A stretch of 64,000 bases of DNA from Microcyclospora pomicola (Eukaryota; Ascomycota; Dothideomycetes; Capnodiales): the NCBI GenBank assembly GCA_002786065.1, contig NHNY01000016.1, positions 124,001 to 188,000 on the forward strand. The letters are read 5' to 3'. The position numbers were made by a program, and so were the translations under genes. Below are positions 21,598 to 31,581 of the stretch, piece after piece. Within the stretch, counting starts at the first letter, position 1. Every line of letters begins with the position of its first letter. The notes beneath the pieces are model-generated. The model was not told where the DNA came from. It was given only the letters and a program-made list of their open reading frames with translations, and did not search any database.

Positions 21598-21969
21598 TGA
21601 TAACGCACGCTGACGCGCCTATACACATTTCTATCGAGTAAATCAAGCCTCTAGGACGGCCGGAGATCGCCTGTTATCGGGTACTTGACGCGGGTTCACC
21701 GCGAGTGGGGAATTGGCGTGAAGTATGACCAGAAAAGCCGCAGGAAGCGATTCTTCAGAACGACAGTCGGGTAGGTTGCGTGGGAGGTATGGTCCTGATC
21801 CCCAGCTACGGCATATGCTTCATGTACCCCAGATGGGGTCCAAGGCATTCTCTGGGGAGGTTTATAGGTCCCAGTCCCCAGTCTTTCCTTTTTCTGTCAC
21901 ACTCAACTTCTTTCAAAACTCTCTTTCAGCATTGCTAAGCTTACCAATACGAGATCTGTACTCTTATCG
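21598..21969. promoter_or_regulatory. Candidate GATA-factor sites upstream of allantoinase
   Basis: HGATAR matches at 21598-21603 (TGATAA, plus strand), 21674-21679 (CGATAA on the minus strand) and 21964-21969 (CGATAA on the minus strand), all within 420 bp of the start codon. Purine-catabolic genes in fungi are activated by the GATA factor AreA/Nit2 under nitrogen limitation. Such short sites arise often by chance, so this is only suggestive. Confidence 0.35.
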
Positions 21970-22016
21970 TTCAACTTTCACCTAGATACCCCATTCATAC
22001 TACTACTTCAACAGCC

Positions 22017-23576
22017 ATGGCGCCTTTCGCGACTGGTACAACCACACCCCATTCGGTTGATTGGACAGCAGAGGTCGTGTCTGACGACAGTATTGTACTT
22101 GTCTCTTCGAGAGCCGTCTTACAACAAAGAATCACTCCAGCAACCATCGTCATCTCGACAAAGACTGGTAAAATCACATCCATACACGATTCAGTGCTCT
22201 CTGCGTCAGCTTTCCCAGCGGGAACCCAATACCGCGATCATAGCCCGCATGTCCTTCTCCCAGGTTTAGTCGATGCACACGTACACTTGAACGAGCCTGG
22301 AAGAACAGAATGGGAGGGCTTCTGGACTGGCACAAGAGCTGCCGCATTCGGAGGTGTCACAACCGTGGTTGACATGCCGCTGAATGCGATCCCCCCAACG
22401 ACTACAGTTGCGGGTATGAAGGAGAAGATCGCGGCTGCTCAAGGCAAATGCTGGGTAGACGTTGGATTCTATGGTGGGATCGTCCCGGGCAATGTCCACG
22501 AGTTGAAACCATTGATCGAGCAAGGTGTGCGGGGATTCAAGGGCTTTCTGATCGACAGTGGAGTGGAAGAGTTCCCGGCGGTCTCCTCGGCAGACGTTTC
22601 TCGTGTGTTCAGAGAGCTCGCCGACGAGCCCACCACGGTCATGTTTCACGCCGAGATGATCCCGCCGATCTCTGCCTCAGTAGGAGACGACGTTCAGTGG
22701 TCGTTGCCTCCTTTGGAGCCCAGTGGTCCGCTCAACCAGTACCAGACCTTCCTCGACTCCCGGCCGTCATCATTCGAAGTCTACGCCATCCTCCAGATCC
22801 TCAGTCTAGCGCACCTCGCACCAAATCTCCCGTTGCACATCGTGCATCTATCGGCTGTTGAGGCGATACCCATGCTTCGCGAGGCTCGCGCACTAGGTAT
22901 CAACATCACAGCAGAGACATGCTTCCACTATCTGAGTCTGGCCGCGGAGAAGATCCAAGACGGAGATACCAGACATAAATGCTGCCCTCCAATTCGCAAT
23001 CAATCGAACCAGGATGGCCTGTGGGAGGATATGCTCTCCACAAGTGACGATAGCGTCATTCATACCGTCGTTTCCGACCACTCACCATGCACGCCCAATC
23101 TCAAACTGCTACCGGCGCATCTTCCTGGCGCTGTCAACTCCATGAAGACCAACGCAAGCACTCACGGCGACTTCTTCAGTGCTTGGGGTGGCATCTCTTC
23201 GGTCGGTCTCGGTCTCAGTATCCTATGGACCGAAGCGAGACGGAGAAACCTGCCGGTCGAGGCCACACTCCAGAACGTGGTGAAGTGGTGCTGCGAGAAC
23301 ACAGCGAAGCAAGTCGGTCTCCGGCATCGCAAGGGCGAGCTGAAGGTCGGACTAGACGGCGACGTCGCCGTTTTCAATGACGAAGGCCAGTTCGAGGTCC
23401 AGCACGACAGCATGCTGTTCCGCAACAAGTGCTCGCCCTACCAAGGCAAAGTGTTGACGGGATTGGTGTCCCACACGTACTTGCGCGGCAAGCTGGTGCA
23501 CAGTCGGGAAGGCGGATTCGGCGAGAAGGGCGCACCCGTCGGAGAGCTGCTGTTGGAGAAGAGGACCGTGGCATAG
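22017..23576 (+). CDS. DAL1: Allantoinase
   Basis: Single exon, 519 aa, a cyclic amidohydrolase with a TIM-barrel metal site. Visible ligands and motifs: VDAHVHLNEPGRTEWEGF (HxH metal ligands), RGFKGFLIDSGVEEFP with the lysine expected to be carbamylated, MFHAEM, LHIVHLSAVEAIPMLREA, and VSDHSPCTPNLK with the catalytic Asp. These distinguish allantoinase from dihydropyrimidinase. It opens the hydantoin ring of allantoin to allantoate in purine degradation, so the cell can use purines as nitrogen source. Length fits family members (about 460-520 aa). The start lies just behind a Thr/Ser-rich 5' leader and a good context (CAGCC before ATG). No other uricolytic gene lies in the window. Confidence 0.95.
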   Translation: MAPFATGTTTPHSVDWTAEVVSDDSIVLVSSRAVLQQRITPATIVISTKTGKITSIHDSVLSASAFPAGTQYRDHSPHVLLPGLVDAHVHLNEPGRTEWEGFWTGTRAAAFGGVTTVVDMPLNAIPPTTTVAGMKEKIAAAQGKCWVDVGFYGGIVPGNVHELKPLIEQGVRGFKGFLIDSGVEEFPAVSSADVSRVFRELADEPTTVMFHAEMIPPISASVGDDVQWSLPPLEPSGPLNQYQTFLDSRPSSFEVYAILQILSLAHLAPNLPLHIVHLSAVEAIPMLREARALGINITAETCFHYLSLAAEKIQDGDTRHKCCPPIRNQSNQDGLWEDMLSTSDDSVIHTVVSDHSPCTPNLKLLPAHLPGAVNSMKTNASTHGDFFSAWGGISSVGLGLSILWTEARRRNLPVEATLQNVVKWCCENTAKQVGLRHRKGELKVGLDGDVAVFNDEGQFEVQHDSMLFRNKCSPYQGKVLTGLVSHTYLRGKLVHSREGGFGEKGAPVGELLLEKRTVA

Positions 23577-24000
23577 AGAAAAGTTTTGGACATGAAAGCG
23601 TTGTTTGGTGATTCCCCATTTGGCGAGGAACTTGGAAATTTTCAGCATAAGTAATGAGAAATGACACTACATGATACTCATAATCCTCCAAACTCTATGT
23701 GCGGGGAAAATGACCTGAGTTCCTTGCAGCACGCTGTTAGATTTCAATAATTGTGTTCTCGTGTAGGGCGTCCTCGTCCAAGCAGATGTCCACCGACACG
23801 AGTGACGAGTAGGGTTTTTAGCACACCGTTTACAGAGGAAAACCATTCTTGAGCAGTAGTACAGTGGTGAAACATGGGCATCACAGTATGTTTGATGTAT
23901 CATGTATAATCGCCATTTTTCCCAACACAGTGTATCGTTGGTCTCTTCAAGCACACCAGAACCAGAAATGCTCACATGGTACAGTTTCATCAAGGTCAAG
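23577..24000. other. Tail-to-tail intergenic region
   Basis: 424 bp between the allantoinase stop and the stop of the convergent F-box-like gene. Only 3' UTR sequence is expected; nothing else seen. Confidence 0.45.
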
Positions 24001-25140
24001 CTACGGGTCCTGCAGGTCAAGTAATCTTTTAGCATCCTCAAGCGAGCTGCCGCTGCCTATGAGCAGTCCTTTCAAGCATGAGGGGTCATGAAACTGCTTC
24101 AGGTGTTGAACGAAACCCGCGGGACGCCAGGCACGATCTGCCATCCAGAGTAGATATGAGCTTGGGTAGCGGTCCCTAGGGCCGTTGACCGGTATTGAGA
24201 TGGAGGCTGACTCGTCGTACATGTCTGGCAGGAAGACCGATCTGCACGCCCAACACCACACACCTTGGCGGATCTGGCCATCAAGCTGAGGGGGAAAGTA
24301 GACGGAGCCCATTCCAGAGTAAGGGTCGTCAGGTGGAGTAAGCTCAGTGTGCTTGAGCATGGGATCTGGCTGGAATGGTGGCAATGGCGCTTGTCGATAC
24401 CAGGTCCAAGTGGTGACCCTGAAGGCCGGGCTGGCATCAGTATCTGAGGTGTCAGCGTTTTGTAATGCGTCTATTGATCCATGTACCTCGAGGGCCTTGA
24501 GCTTCGCAGCTCGAACGCTGGTCAGCCGGATGCGCTGCGTATAGGCCTTGCGGTACGGTAGACTGTGCTTTGTAGGAAGAATCCACATGCTGGGCAGGGA
24601 TTCGAGGTGCTCCTTTGTAAGGTGAAAGCACTTCCCAGCCTCTGCTACCGAGATCATCCACATGGATTGGTTGAGGTTCTGGCAGATGTAGCAGCATCTT
24701 TCAGCGGAGAGGAGGTGTAGGGAAGGTGCGAACTCGCCACAAGAGACACACCACTGGGATTGCAGAGCGGTACGTAGAGTGGCAAGAGAATGAAGTCCAA
24801 GAATCCGCGCCTGGGCCAGTATCGTAGGCAGATCTTCGCTCGCTTTGAGAAAGTCTGTCAGAGGCAGGAACGAGTGGACGGCTGCCATCCCACGGAGAGA
24901 GACGCGTGCGAGATGCGACAACGATTCTAGGTCTAAATCGGCCATGCAGAGGTGCAGAATTTCCAAGGGCAGGACGTTCATCTGACCCAGTGAGGATGAG
25001 GCGTTATGCCGAGGAACGGATGGAACGCTCCATCGAGAGGTGCCAGTCGCAGTAATGAGATTGTCGAAGACGGCGTAAGGACGGTAAAAGAGTCCTTTGA
25101 GGCAGGCGACTTCTTGTGTTGACACGTCCATCGATCGCAA
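24001..25140 (-). CDS. F-box-like protein, 379 aa
   Basis: Single exon. After a short N-terminus the segment MNVLPLEILHLCMADLDLESLSHLARVS (residues about 54-81) has F-box form. It is followed by LPTILAQARILGLHSLATLR and a Cys-rich region with two CxxC pairs (WCVSCGEFAPSLHLLSAERC and CYIC), then SVAEAGKCFHLTKEHLESLPSM, a combination that recurs in many short filamentous-fungal F-box proteins of unknown target. A second CxxC (WCWACRSVF) lies near residue 297. The C-terminus contains a His-Leu-Lys-Gln-Phe-His element. No family name can be given beyond this. The ATG at 25140 is the first in frame; an internal start at residue 54 is possible. Confidence 0.65.
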   Translation of the reverse strand: MRSMDVSTQEVACLKGLFYRPYAVFDNLITATGTSRWSVPSVPRHNASSSLGQMNVLPLEILHLCMADLDLESLSHLARVSLRGMAAVHSFLPLTDFLKASEDLPTILAQARILGLHSLATLRTALQSQWCVSCGEFAPSLHLLSAERCCYICQNLNQSMWMISVAEAGKCFHLTKEHLESLPSMWILPTKHSLPYRKAYTQRIRLTSVRAAKLKALEVHGSIDALQNADTSDTDASPAFRVTTWTWYRQAPLPPFQPDPMLKHTELTPPDDPYSGMGSVYFPPQLDGQIRQGVWCWACRSVFLPDMYDESASISIPVNGPRDRYPSSYLLWMADRAWRPAGFVQHLKQFHDPSCLKGLLIGSGSSLEDAKRLLDLQDP

Positions 25141-26109
25141 TTGTTACGGAAGTTTGGGTGCTTTGTCGCGCTGCATCCCCGAGCTGACGAGGGCGTGACG
25201 TTGATGACTGCCGATACGATGGACGGCCAGGAACAGATATCACAATGGACTGACTTGGTGAATTCGTCTTCGGTATTGAAGTGCGCTCAGCTGTTCATGC
25301 GTTACGCCTGAGTCATCGTGCCAGGCTGCCTTTGAACGATCGCAAACATGCCAAGGAGATCCGCCGCGGGTCCCTCTGAGCCTTGGACGTCGTATTCCTG
25401 TGTCTGGGCGATGCTGAGATGACTGTGGCATGAGTCCTGCCATCCTCAGCCAAAGATACACCGAGGTTTGCTGGGTGCTCTGACATCAGGTGGTGTCCCG
25501 CATGTACAAGTGGGAGGTACAAGAACGATATTATCGCGGCCAAGATAATAATCGGCGGGAGGGGTCGTCCATAAGGTAAGGTAGGTCTACATAAGACAGT
25601 GTAATGCAAGGTACTTCACTGTGCTGTGCTGTAATAACCTATCCTGGCGTTGGCAGTAACCTGATGTCGACGCCATGGCAATCGCAATCACATGTTTCGC
25701 CCTAAGATCGTGGTAGTGGACAACGACCACGCTCCCCTGACGCTGGGTGGGTCAGTCGTGCCGGCCAGCAGCTCTCGCAGCCACTCGTACCAACGTCCCT
25801 TTGTCTGCCATTCACACCACCTCATATCCCCATTGACCTGTTATATGTTCGTTGTCCCAACTCGCCCCGAGATCTGCGTATAGCATCAGCCTTGTCGCAC
25901 GGTGACCGATCTTCGATCTCCCCATCTACGCCTATCCTCACCGCATACAGCAATCGTCTCCGCTCGCCGAGTTTCAGGGCCCTGTTTCATATTGGCTGGC
26001 TTGGTCCCCTGCTTGGCTGCTGGCCTGCATGCCCGCGCATACGTAGGGACATCCTTCAATCGCACGCGCGAGAGCGGCGCAGACGACTGCTGCGACTCTA
26101 CATAACACC
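25141..26109. other. Divergent intergenic region
   Basis: 969 bp between the F-box-like gene and the coiled-coil gene, both transcribed outward. It must hold both promoters. The short frames here have no protein-like features. Confidence 0.45.
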
Positions 26110-28290
26110 ATGTCCTCTTCGACGCCGCCCCCGAAGAAACCTGTCGCGACCAACACTGCTGCCCGCCGGCCACCTGCTGGCAATCCTCCCACAACCACCA
26201 CCTCCCCAGCGCCTACTAGAAGTCCGTCCAGGATGGCTCCGACCAGCACAACCACAACGACGATAAGCTCAACCCCCAACGGTCTCAATCGGGTCAGGTC
26301 AGTGAGGTCAGGCGGTGTGGTGTCCGCACGGGCGGCGGCGCGCAAACCCGTCGAAAGTGATGCGGCGCTGGACGAGGTGAAGGCGGAGATGCAAGCGAAG
26401 CTGGACGAATTACACGAGAAGCTGCAGCAAGTGGAACAATCGTGGGAAGACTCGCAAAAGACGGCTAGCATCCTGCAGGCCAAGCTCGATGAGGCGCGCA
26501 AGGAGCAGGGGGTGCTCGAAGAAAGTGTACACGAGCACACGGAGCGTGTGGAGGAATTGGAGAATGAGAAGCGAGAGAGTCTACGAGCACGGCGAGAGTT
26601 CGAACAGATCTACGAGGCAGAACGTGCGTCAACGATGCGGGAGAAGGAGGAAGCGCAATTGCGCGAGGAAGAGATGCAAAGCAGCCTCCAGCGTATGAAG
26701 GAGGCTCTGGCACAGCGTGAGATGAGGGCAGGCCTAGATGATGAGCGACGACCCAGCATACCGCGAGCATCGAGCTTTGCGCGGAGTCCCGGGGGTGGAT
26801 CCCCGATCGCAGATGCTGGCCAGTTCGCGCCGCCATCATCCCTCCAGCGTAGCGACTCGCGAAGCAGCTCGAAGTTGGTCATGCAGAAAGACAAGATCAT
26901 CGAATCGTTACGCATGGAACTGGCAGAAGCGCAATTCAAGATTGTAGAGGTGGAGAACATGGGCGGTGGACAGCTACAAGAACTGCAACGACAAATGTAT
27001 GAGACCAAAATTCAGAACGCACGTCTGATGGAGGAGAACGAGAGTTTCCAGCTGCTGCTTAGCGAAAAGACACTGAACGGCGATTTCGCACAAAGTGATC
27101 TCTTGCGACCCCGATCGAATGGAGATTCACGGCCACCCTCGCGCCAACCACGTGGGACGAGCTTGGCAGATGAGCTGGAAGCGCACAGTGACGAAGAAGG
27201 CGGCAGCGACGATAAACGCAGACTTCAAACCCAAGTCGACAGCCTCAAGGACCAGAACAAGGCGCTGACGCTGTATATTAACAATATCATCTCCCGCCTT
27301 CTGCAGCACGAACAGTTTGAACAGATCCTTGATAAGACCCCTGATCTTATGGCGGGCCCAGCAGCATATAGTCGACGCCTGGCCAGCGAAAAGGCTTTGG
27401 ATACGGACAAAGAACTGCCACCACCGCCACCACCTAAAGATGATGACGACAGCGAGAAACAGGAACAGCCTACCGGCCTCTTGCAGCGAGCACGAAGTGT
27501 GATGGGTGCGAAGAAACCGCGACCTGTGAGTCAAATTTTCGGCTCTGCAACAGGAGCAGCAATCCAAGCAGAATCCGCCGACGAACCCAAGTTGAATGAG
27601 AACCCCGACACAGCTCCTCGAGTACCGATTGGCAGAGCCACTTCTGTGCGTGGTGGCCACCGACGAGCAAATTCGGAATGGGCTGGAGCGGCGTCCGTGG
27701 TAACTAGCATGTATCGCGGTCCCCAAGCTGGGTTCACCGGTCCAGTCAGTCCGGGGTTGGCCACCGCTGGTAACAGAACCTCGTTCTTCGCCACGTCACA
27801 GCCACTTGGTCTCGGTTCTCGCTCAACCTCGGGCAACATCGCGACCCTTCCCTCAGGCACTGACCAGCGGAAAGAGAATGCGGATCCCGCTGTCACCTCA
27901 CAGCGAGACAGCAAGGTGTTGAACCCCAACCGCAACAGCGTGGTGTCATCAGCCGCCGACCCCGATTCGCAGTCCCACGCAGACTCTAGCTCCACGCCCG
28001 AACTCCTCTCCAACCCTTCATCGCCACCACGCAGCAACGCCAGCAGCGGCGAAGGCGCCCGCAATCCCGGCGGCGCAATCATGATGGGCTCGAAGATGCG
28101 TCCACTGCGTCTAGTGCAGGAGGCCAACACACAAGATGAAGCCGCAAAGAAAGCCGCTGCAGGCAACCGCACGAGCTGGTTTGGCTGGATGGGCAAGGCT
28201 GGAGCTCCACCCCCCTCCACGCCGACTTCGAGCGCCTTGCCCAGCAGCTCAGCCGGCAAAAGCGAGTCGAGTTCTACGCCAGGCGTATAG
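26110..28290 (+). CDS. Large coiled-coil protein of unknown function
   Basis: Single exon, 726 aa. Residues 1-75 are Pro/Thr/Ser-rich (MSSSTPPPKKPVATNTAARR). Residues about 85-215 form a long coiled coil (EVKAEMQAKLDELHEKLQQV and following), broken by a Ser-rich hinge, with a second coiled coil at about 255-330. The stretch KDQNKALTLYINNIISRLLQ near residue 385 looks like the best conserved part. It is followed by a Pro run (PPPPPP, about residue 440) and an acidic patch, then a Ser/Pro-rich tail that ends near the short hydrophobic TSWFGWMGKAGAPPP. I cannot name the family; a cytoskeletal or polarity scaffold would fit the architecture, but that is only inference. Its promoter lies in the divergent region with the F-box-like gene. 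Confidence 0.8.
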   Translation: MSSSTPPPKKPVATNTAARRPPAGNPPTTTTSPAPTRSPSRMAPTSTTTTTISSTPNGLNRVRSVRSGGVVSARAAARKPVESDAALDEVKAEMQAKLDELHEKLQQVEQSWEDSQKTASILQAKLDEARKEQGVLEESVHEHTERVEELENEKRESLRARREFEQIYEAERASTMREKEEAQLREEEMQSSLQRMKEALAQREMRAGLDDERRPSIPRASSFARSPGGGSPIADAGQFAPPSSLQRSDSRSSSKLVMQKDKIIESLRMELAEAQFKIVEVENMGGGQLQELQRQMYETKIQNARLMEENESFQLLLSEKTLNGDFAQSDLLRPRSNGDSRPPSRQPRGTSLADELEAHSDEEGGSDDKRRLQTQVDSLKDQNKALTLYINNIISRLLQHEQFEQILDKTPDLMAGPAAYSRRLASEKALDTDKELPPPPPPKDDDDSEKQEQPTGLLQRARSVMGAKKPRPVSQIFGSATGAAIQAESADEPKLNENPDTAPRVPIGRATSVRGGHRRANSEWAGAASVVTSMYRGPQAGFTGPVSPGLATAGNRTSFFATSQPLGLGSRSTSGNIATLPSGTDQRKENADPAVTSQRDSKVLNPNRNSVVSSAADPDSQSHADSSSTPELLSNPSSPPRSNASSGEGARNPGGAIMMGSKMRPLRLVQEANTQDEAAKKAAAGNRTSWFGWMGKAGAPPPSTPTSSALPSSSAGKSESSSTPGV

Positions 28291-29378
28291 TACGCGCGCC
28301 AGACCTCCTCGCAACACCTGCAGCGGACGACTCTCGAGCGGGTGTGGATCTGACTGCTCGGCTTTTCGTTGCTAAAGACGCGTCATTTCATCATTCTCGG
28401 CCACCATTTTTTCTCTTCCAGCATCTTGCGTGACACATAAACCGTCCAACATCATTCAATATATCCATTGTCTTTCTTCGATCACGAACAGGCTTTTGAC
28501 AGGACCGTGGACTGAGCGGAGCGGTGCAGTGCAGGGACGCAACGGAGATATATACCCCCCTTTCACCCGGATCTTGTAGCCATGACATAGATGCATTTAT
28601 TCTTCGACAGTCTTCTCTGATCGTGACAGTGCTGTTTTATGTGTGATGACTGCTGCAGGTGTGACAACGGCACTCGTATGCCTCTTTCTTGCCCGCCAAT
28701 CGACTCGATATTGTGAGTGCCATGGACCAAACGTGCCCTCGGTACGAGTCTCTGAATGCCTAAATTACTCACATACACATTGAACCATGCTACGATTGTG
28801 AAGTTTTGCCCCTGCTTGCTTGTGTCCTCCTACATAAGCCATAGACGTAAACCAATCTTCTTGCTGCAACTCCAGCGGCTCTCATCGGATCTCCCGTCAT
28901 CTGAAGAGGCTCAAAATAGGAAACGCCGCGCAAGTCTGAGGCGAGATACAGGAGAGAAGGCTGTTGACAACCAATGGCACAACTGATGGCACAAGGCTTG
29001 TATACATTGCCTTGCCCTTGAATGCAATATGAGGAGCACGAGTTTCCAAGGTCTTCTAACGACTCCTCACACGTAGGTTGAAAGCATGCAGAGTGACCAT
29101 GACAGCCAGGTGAGCGTTTGCATACGCATCTGTGCGTGTCTACACAATTGACAGGACGCGAAGAGAGGCATGGATCTGAACAGAGGTGATGTATCTAACG
29201 CACGTTCATCACTACACCATGACAATACATCACGTTCTCACTTGGAGTCATTGATCGATAGATGCATGTGATGTGAAGGTGAGAATCTAGTCACGTGAGC
29301 AGAGGCGGTGACTGAATCGCGCAGGCGGCAGTATTCTCGCTAAACGTCGGCCCGCCGCCCACTAGCGTCAACACACGA
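28291..29378. other. Intergenic region upstream of U2
   Basis: 1.09 kb holding the 3' UTR of the coiled-coil gene and the upstream region of the U2 snRNA gene. No further gene recognised; many TGATGT/GATGT-like words around 29180-29280 were looked at for box C/D snoRNAs without a convincing C/D pair. Confidence 0.4.
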
Positions 29379-29385
29379 TATATAT
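29379..29385 (+). promoter_or_regulatory. TATA element of the U2 snRNA gene
   Basis: TATATAT lies about 48 bp upstream of the inferred U2 5' end, followed by a pyrimidine-rich stretch. Position and context suit a polymerase II snRNA promoter. Confidence 0.5.
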
Positions 29386-29432
29386 TCTTTCCACTTCGTC
29401 GACCTGTTCCTCGATTTTCCTTTCTCCTTTCC

Positions 29433-29680
29433 AGCTCTCTTTGCCTTTTGGCTTAGATCAAGGTACGTTCCCACCACAACCACCTCCACCTCCTTCGACG
29501 ATCATCCGCTGACCCCCCTCCAGTGTAGTATCTGTTCTTTTCAGTTTAATCTCTGAAACGTCACTACGGTGACATTTATTGATTATCCTCATTTTTGGAA
29601 CCGGTCGGGAGGCCGCTGGGCTTGCTTATGTCTCCTGGCACTGTGTCGCTGGTATCGCACTACCTCCAGCTGACGCGAAC
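29433..29680 (+). ncRNA. U2 spliceosomal snRNA, interrupted by an intron
   Basis: Exon 1 is 29433-29462: CTCTCTTTGCCTTTTGGCTT then AGATCAAG, nearly identical to the 5' end of fission yeast U2 and including the U6-pairing segment. Exon 2 is 29524 to about 29680. It begins TGTAGTATCTGTTCTTTTCA, containing the branch-site recognition sequence GTAGTA (29525-29530) and stem IIa, and continues through CAGTTTAATCTCTGAAACGT, the Sm-protein site ATTTTTGG (29591-29598), stem-loop III, and stem-loop IV with the universally conserved loop region CTGGTATCGCACTACCTCC (stem GTGTC/GACGC closing at about 29676). The joined RNA is about 187 nt, the usual U2 length. The two ends are accurate to a few bases. U2 snRNP binds the intron branch point during prespliceosome assembly. 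All diagnostic elements are intact, so this does not look like a pseudogene. Confidence 0.93.
29463..29523 (+). other. Spliceosomal-type intron inside the U2 snRNA gene
   Basis: 61 nt, starting GTACGT directly after ATCAAG and ending CCCTCCAG directly before TGTAGTATCTG. A CTGAC branch element (29509-29513) lies 10 nt from the 3' end, as in the mRNA introns of this window; the eL18 gene here also uses a GTACGT donor. Removing exactly these 61 nt restores a contiguous canonical U2 sequence with no base lost or gained. Confidence 0.9.
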
Positions 29681-31581
29681 TCATCATCACTTTTTCATCA
29701 GTCCTGCTTGCTATCTTCAGCAGCAGCCTGGAGAAGAAGATTTAGTTTCTTATCCTCCCTTGCTTTTGTGCCTTGATCCAAACAGCTGGTGGAGTGTTGG
29801 GAGCATACAGGAAGGATGTCTAGTGTCACATCTATGCTGCTGGTTCACTTCACGCAAAGCTGATTGAATACATGTTCAGACAGATTGTGTCGTCCCATCA
29901 AGCCTGTCCTCAGAGCAGAGGTCTATCATGAGGTATGCTGATTGAGCAGCCTCAACCATCAACCCAGATGCCGAGCGACTGCCACCGAGGATCCACACTC
30001 CACCATGTCTACTCGAAAGCCACCGGCAGTGCTGCCGTACTAACTTGCCTCCACGTTGCAGGCCTGCACTTGATCCTCCCGTGGTTTCCTTCTTGCCCGA
30101 AGAAAAGGCTTTTATCATACTCCAAGTCTCTCCACTATCGGCGGATGCCCCTCCATCCACTCGAACAGTAGGAACACGACACGCATCTATGGGAGCTGAC
30201 TGTTTCCCGCACACCCGAAACTTGCGTTCCTGCTGAGCGCCTACACGGAAGACATGCAGGTCTTATAGTCATAGCGTCGAGGAGGCAGAAGGACATCACA
30301 GGCACACATGGTATAAGCACAGAGTACAGAGGGAAGATAAGAGCCGCATATAGCGGAAAGCTGAGGGTCGCTGGACACAGATACAAATCATTGCGGTTCC
30401 CATTCGTCCATCCAGGAAGGAAGCCGTCGCACCTTGAGCCAGCTCACACGCAGCAGCGTGGAGACAAAAGCGGCTTTCCAGTCACATCAGTTGTTCATTC
30501 ACATGCCGCCCACAGTTTCTCCATTCATGTAGTTGGTCCTGTTAAAGTGAAGTAAACAGCAGTCCCACCGCACGCTTATACTCCAACAGCTAGAGGAATG
30601 ATGGCATCCAGATCATGTGAGTACAAAAGCATTCGAGGGGCTGATTTCCTAAAAGCATCGATAATGCGTGCTTTTGTAATGGAGCAACCGCGCTGCTGGA
30701 ACGATACAAATGATTTATGGAAATCTACGTGATAGCAATGACACAGAAGTCGCAAGGTTATAGTCGAAGATCAGGCAGGTGATGGGTGACCCGCTGTCCT
30801 TCGATTCTGAGACAGGTTGGACGCGAATGTTCATTTTGCGGTGGCATGATGCGTGCGGAGACATAGCTAGGACTCTGAAAACTGTCGCTGATCGACCTTG
30901 TCGTTGTTCAAGGAGAGGTCTATCAAAGAAACCCGAGACCACTGAATCTAGTCAAGACGTACCAGATGACACGCATGGCTTCAGGATATGCACTCTACAC
31001 TTCGATTCGAGGAGGGAGGTCAAGGTGGGGTCCTCGCAATCGAGAGCTGAAGCTGGCAGCTTGGTTGGACCGCGCTGGACGAGCACGTCTGGAGGAAGTA
31101 CGTCGAGCGTAGTGGCCGGTAGATCGAACACGCTGCTGAACGTTGAGGACTCCATGGCAAGCCCGACGAGGCATCCTGACAAGCGTACCTTGAGCATACA
31201 AGATCCCGACTGCGAGTTCTCGGGCGTTGATCATCTGAGGCCTATCGTAAGAAAAACGTCATATACGCCAGCTGGTCGCCTATATACATAAGGACCGTAT
31301 TCCCATTCTCCTCGCGCGTGAGTGCCACAGTGAGGATGGCGCACAGGATACACATCTGATGCATATGGGACGTGAATCGTGTTGGGCGAAAATGTACCTA
31401 AGCTAGCGTCTATCATTTTCAGCCAATGATGTCCTCCACATCAGCTTGTGGAAGCTAGACGGCTGCTGCCGCCTTCGCAACGCCATGTTTATCAACATCA
31501 CAACGTGCGACATCTCGCATTACATCGACACTCACTTTCGCAAATTTCCCTCCTACCTTGAGGCGAACACTCGACGACACG
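29681..31581. other. Gene-poor region between U2 and BUB1
   Basis: 1.9 kb. The longest frames, 30779-31291 on the plus strand and 30952-31197 on the minus strand, overlap each other; neither shows a domain, signal peptide or codon pattern I trust. The last 100-200 bp should be the BUB1 promoter. No tRNA-like structure was recognised. Confidence 0.45.

Larger units (their letters stand above)
20959..22016. other. Long upstream region of the allantoinase gene
   Basis: 1.06 kb without a gene. It contains a perfect 21-bp interrupted palindrome at 21251-21271 (separate entry), a further ATCGAGTAA copy near 21626-21634, and three GATA-type sites near the allantoinase start (separate entry). Confidence 0.5.

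Noticed and set aside
28900-29300. A possible box C/D snoRNA upstream of U2
   Set aside because: GATGT and TGATG words are present, but no RTGATGA...CTGA pair with a flanking terminal stem could be placed.
30779-31291. A 170-codon plus-strand frame in the gene-poor region and an 81-codon antisense frame
   Set aside because: No domain, signal peptide or splice context; the two overlap and neither has persuasive composition.
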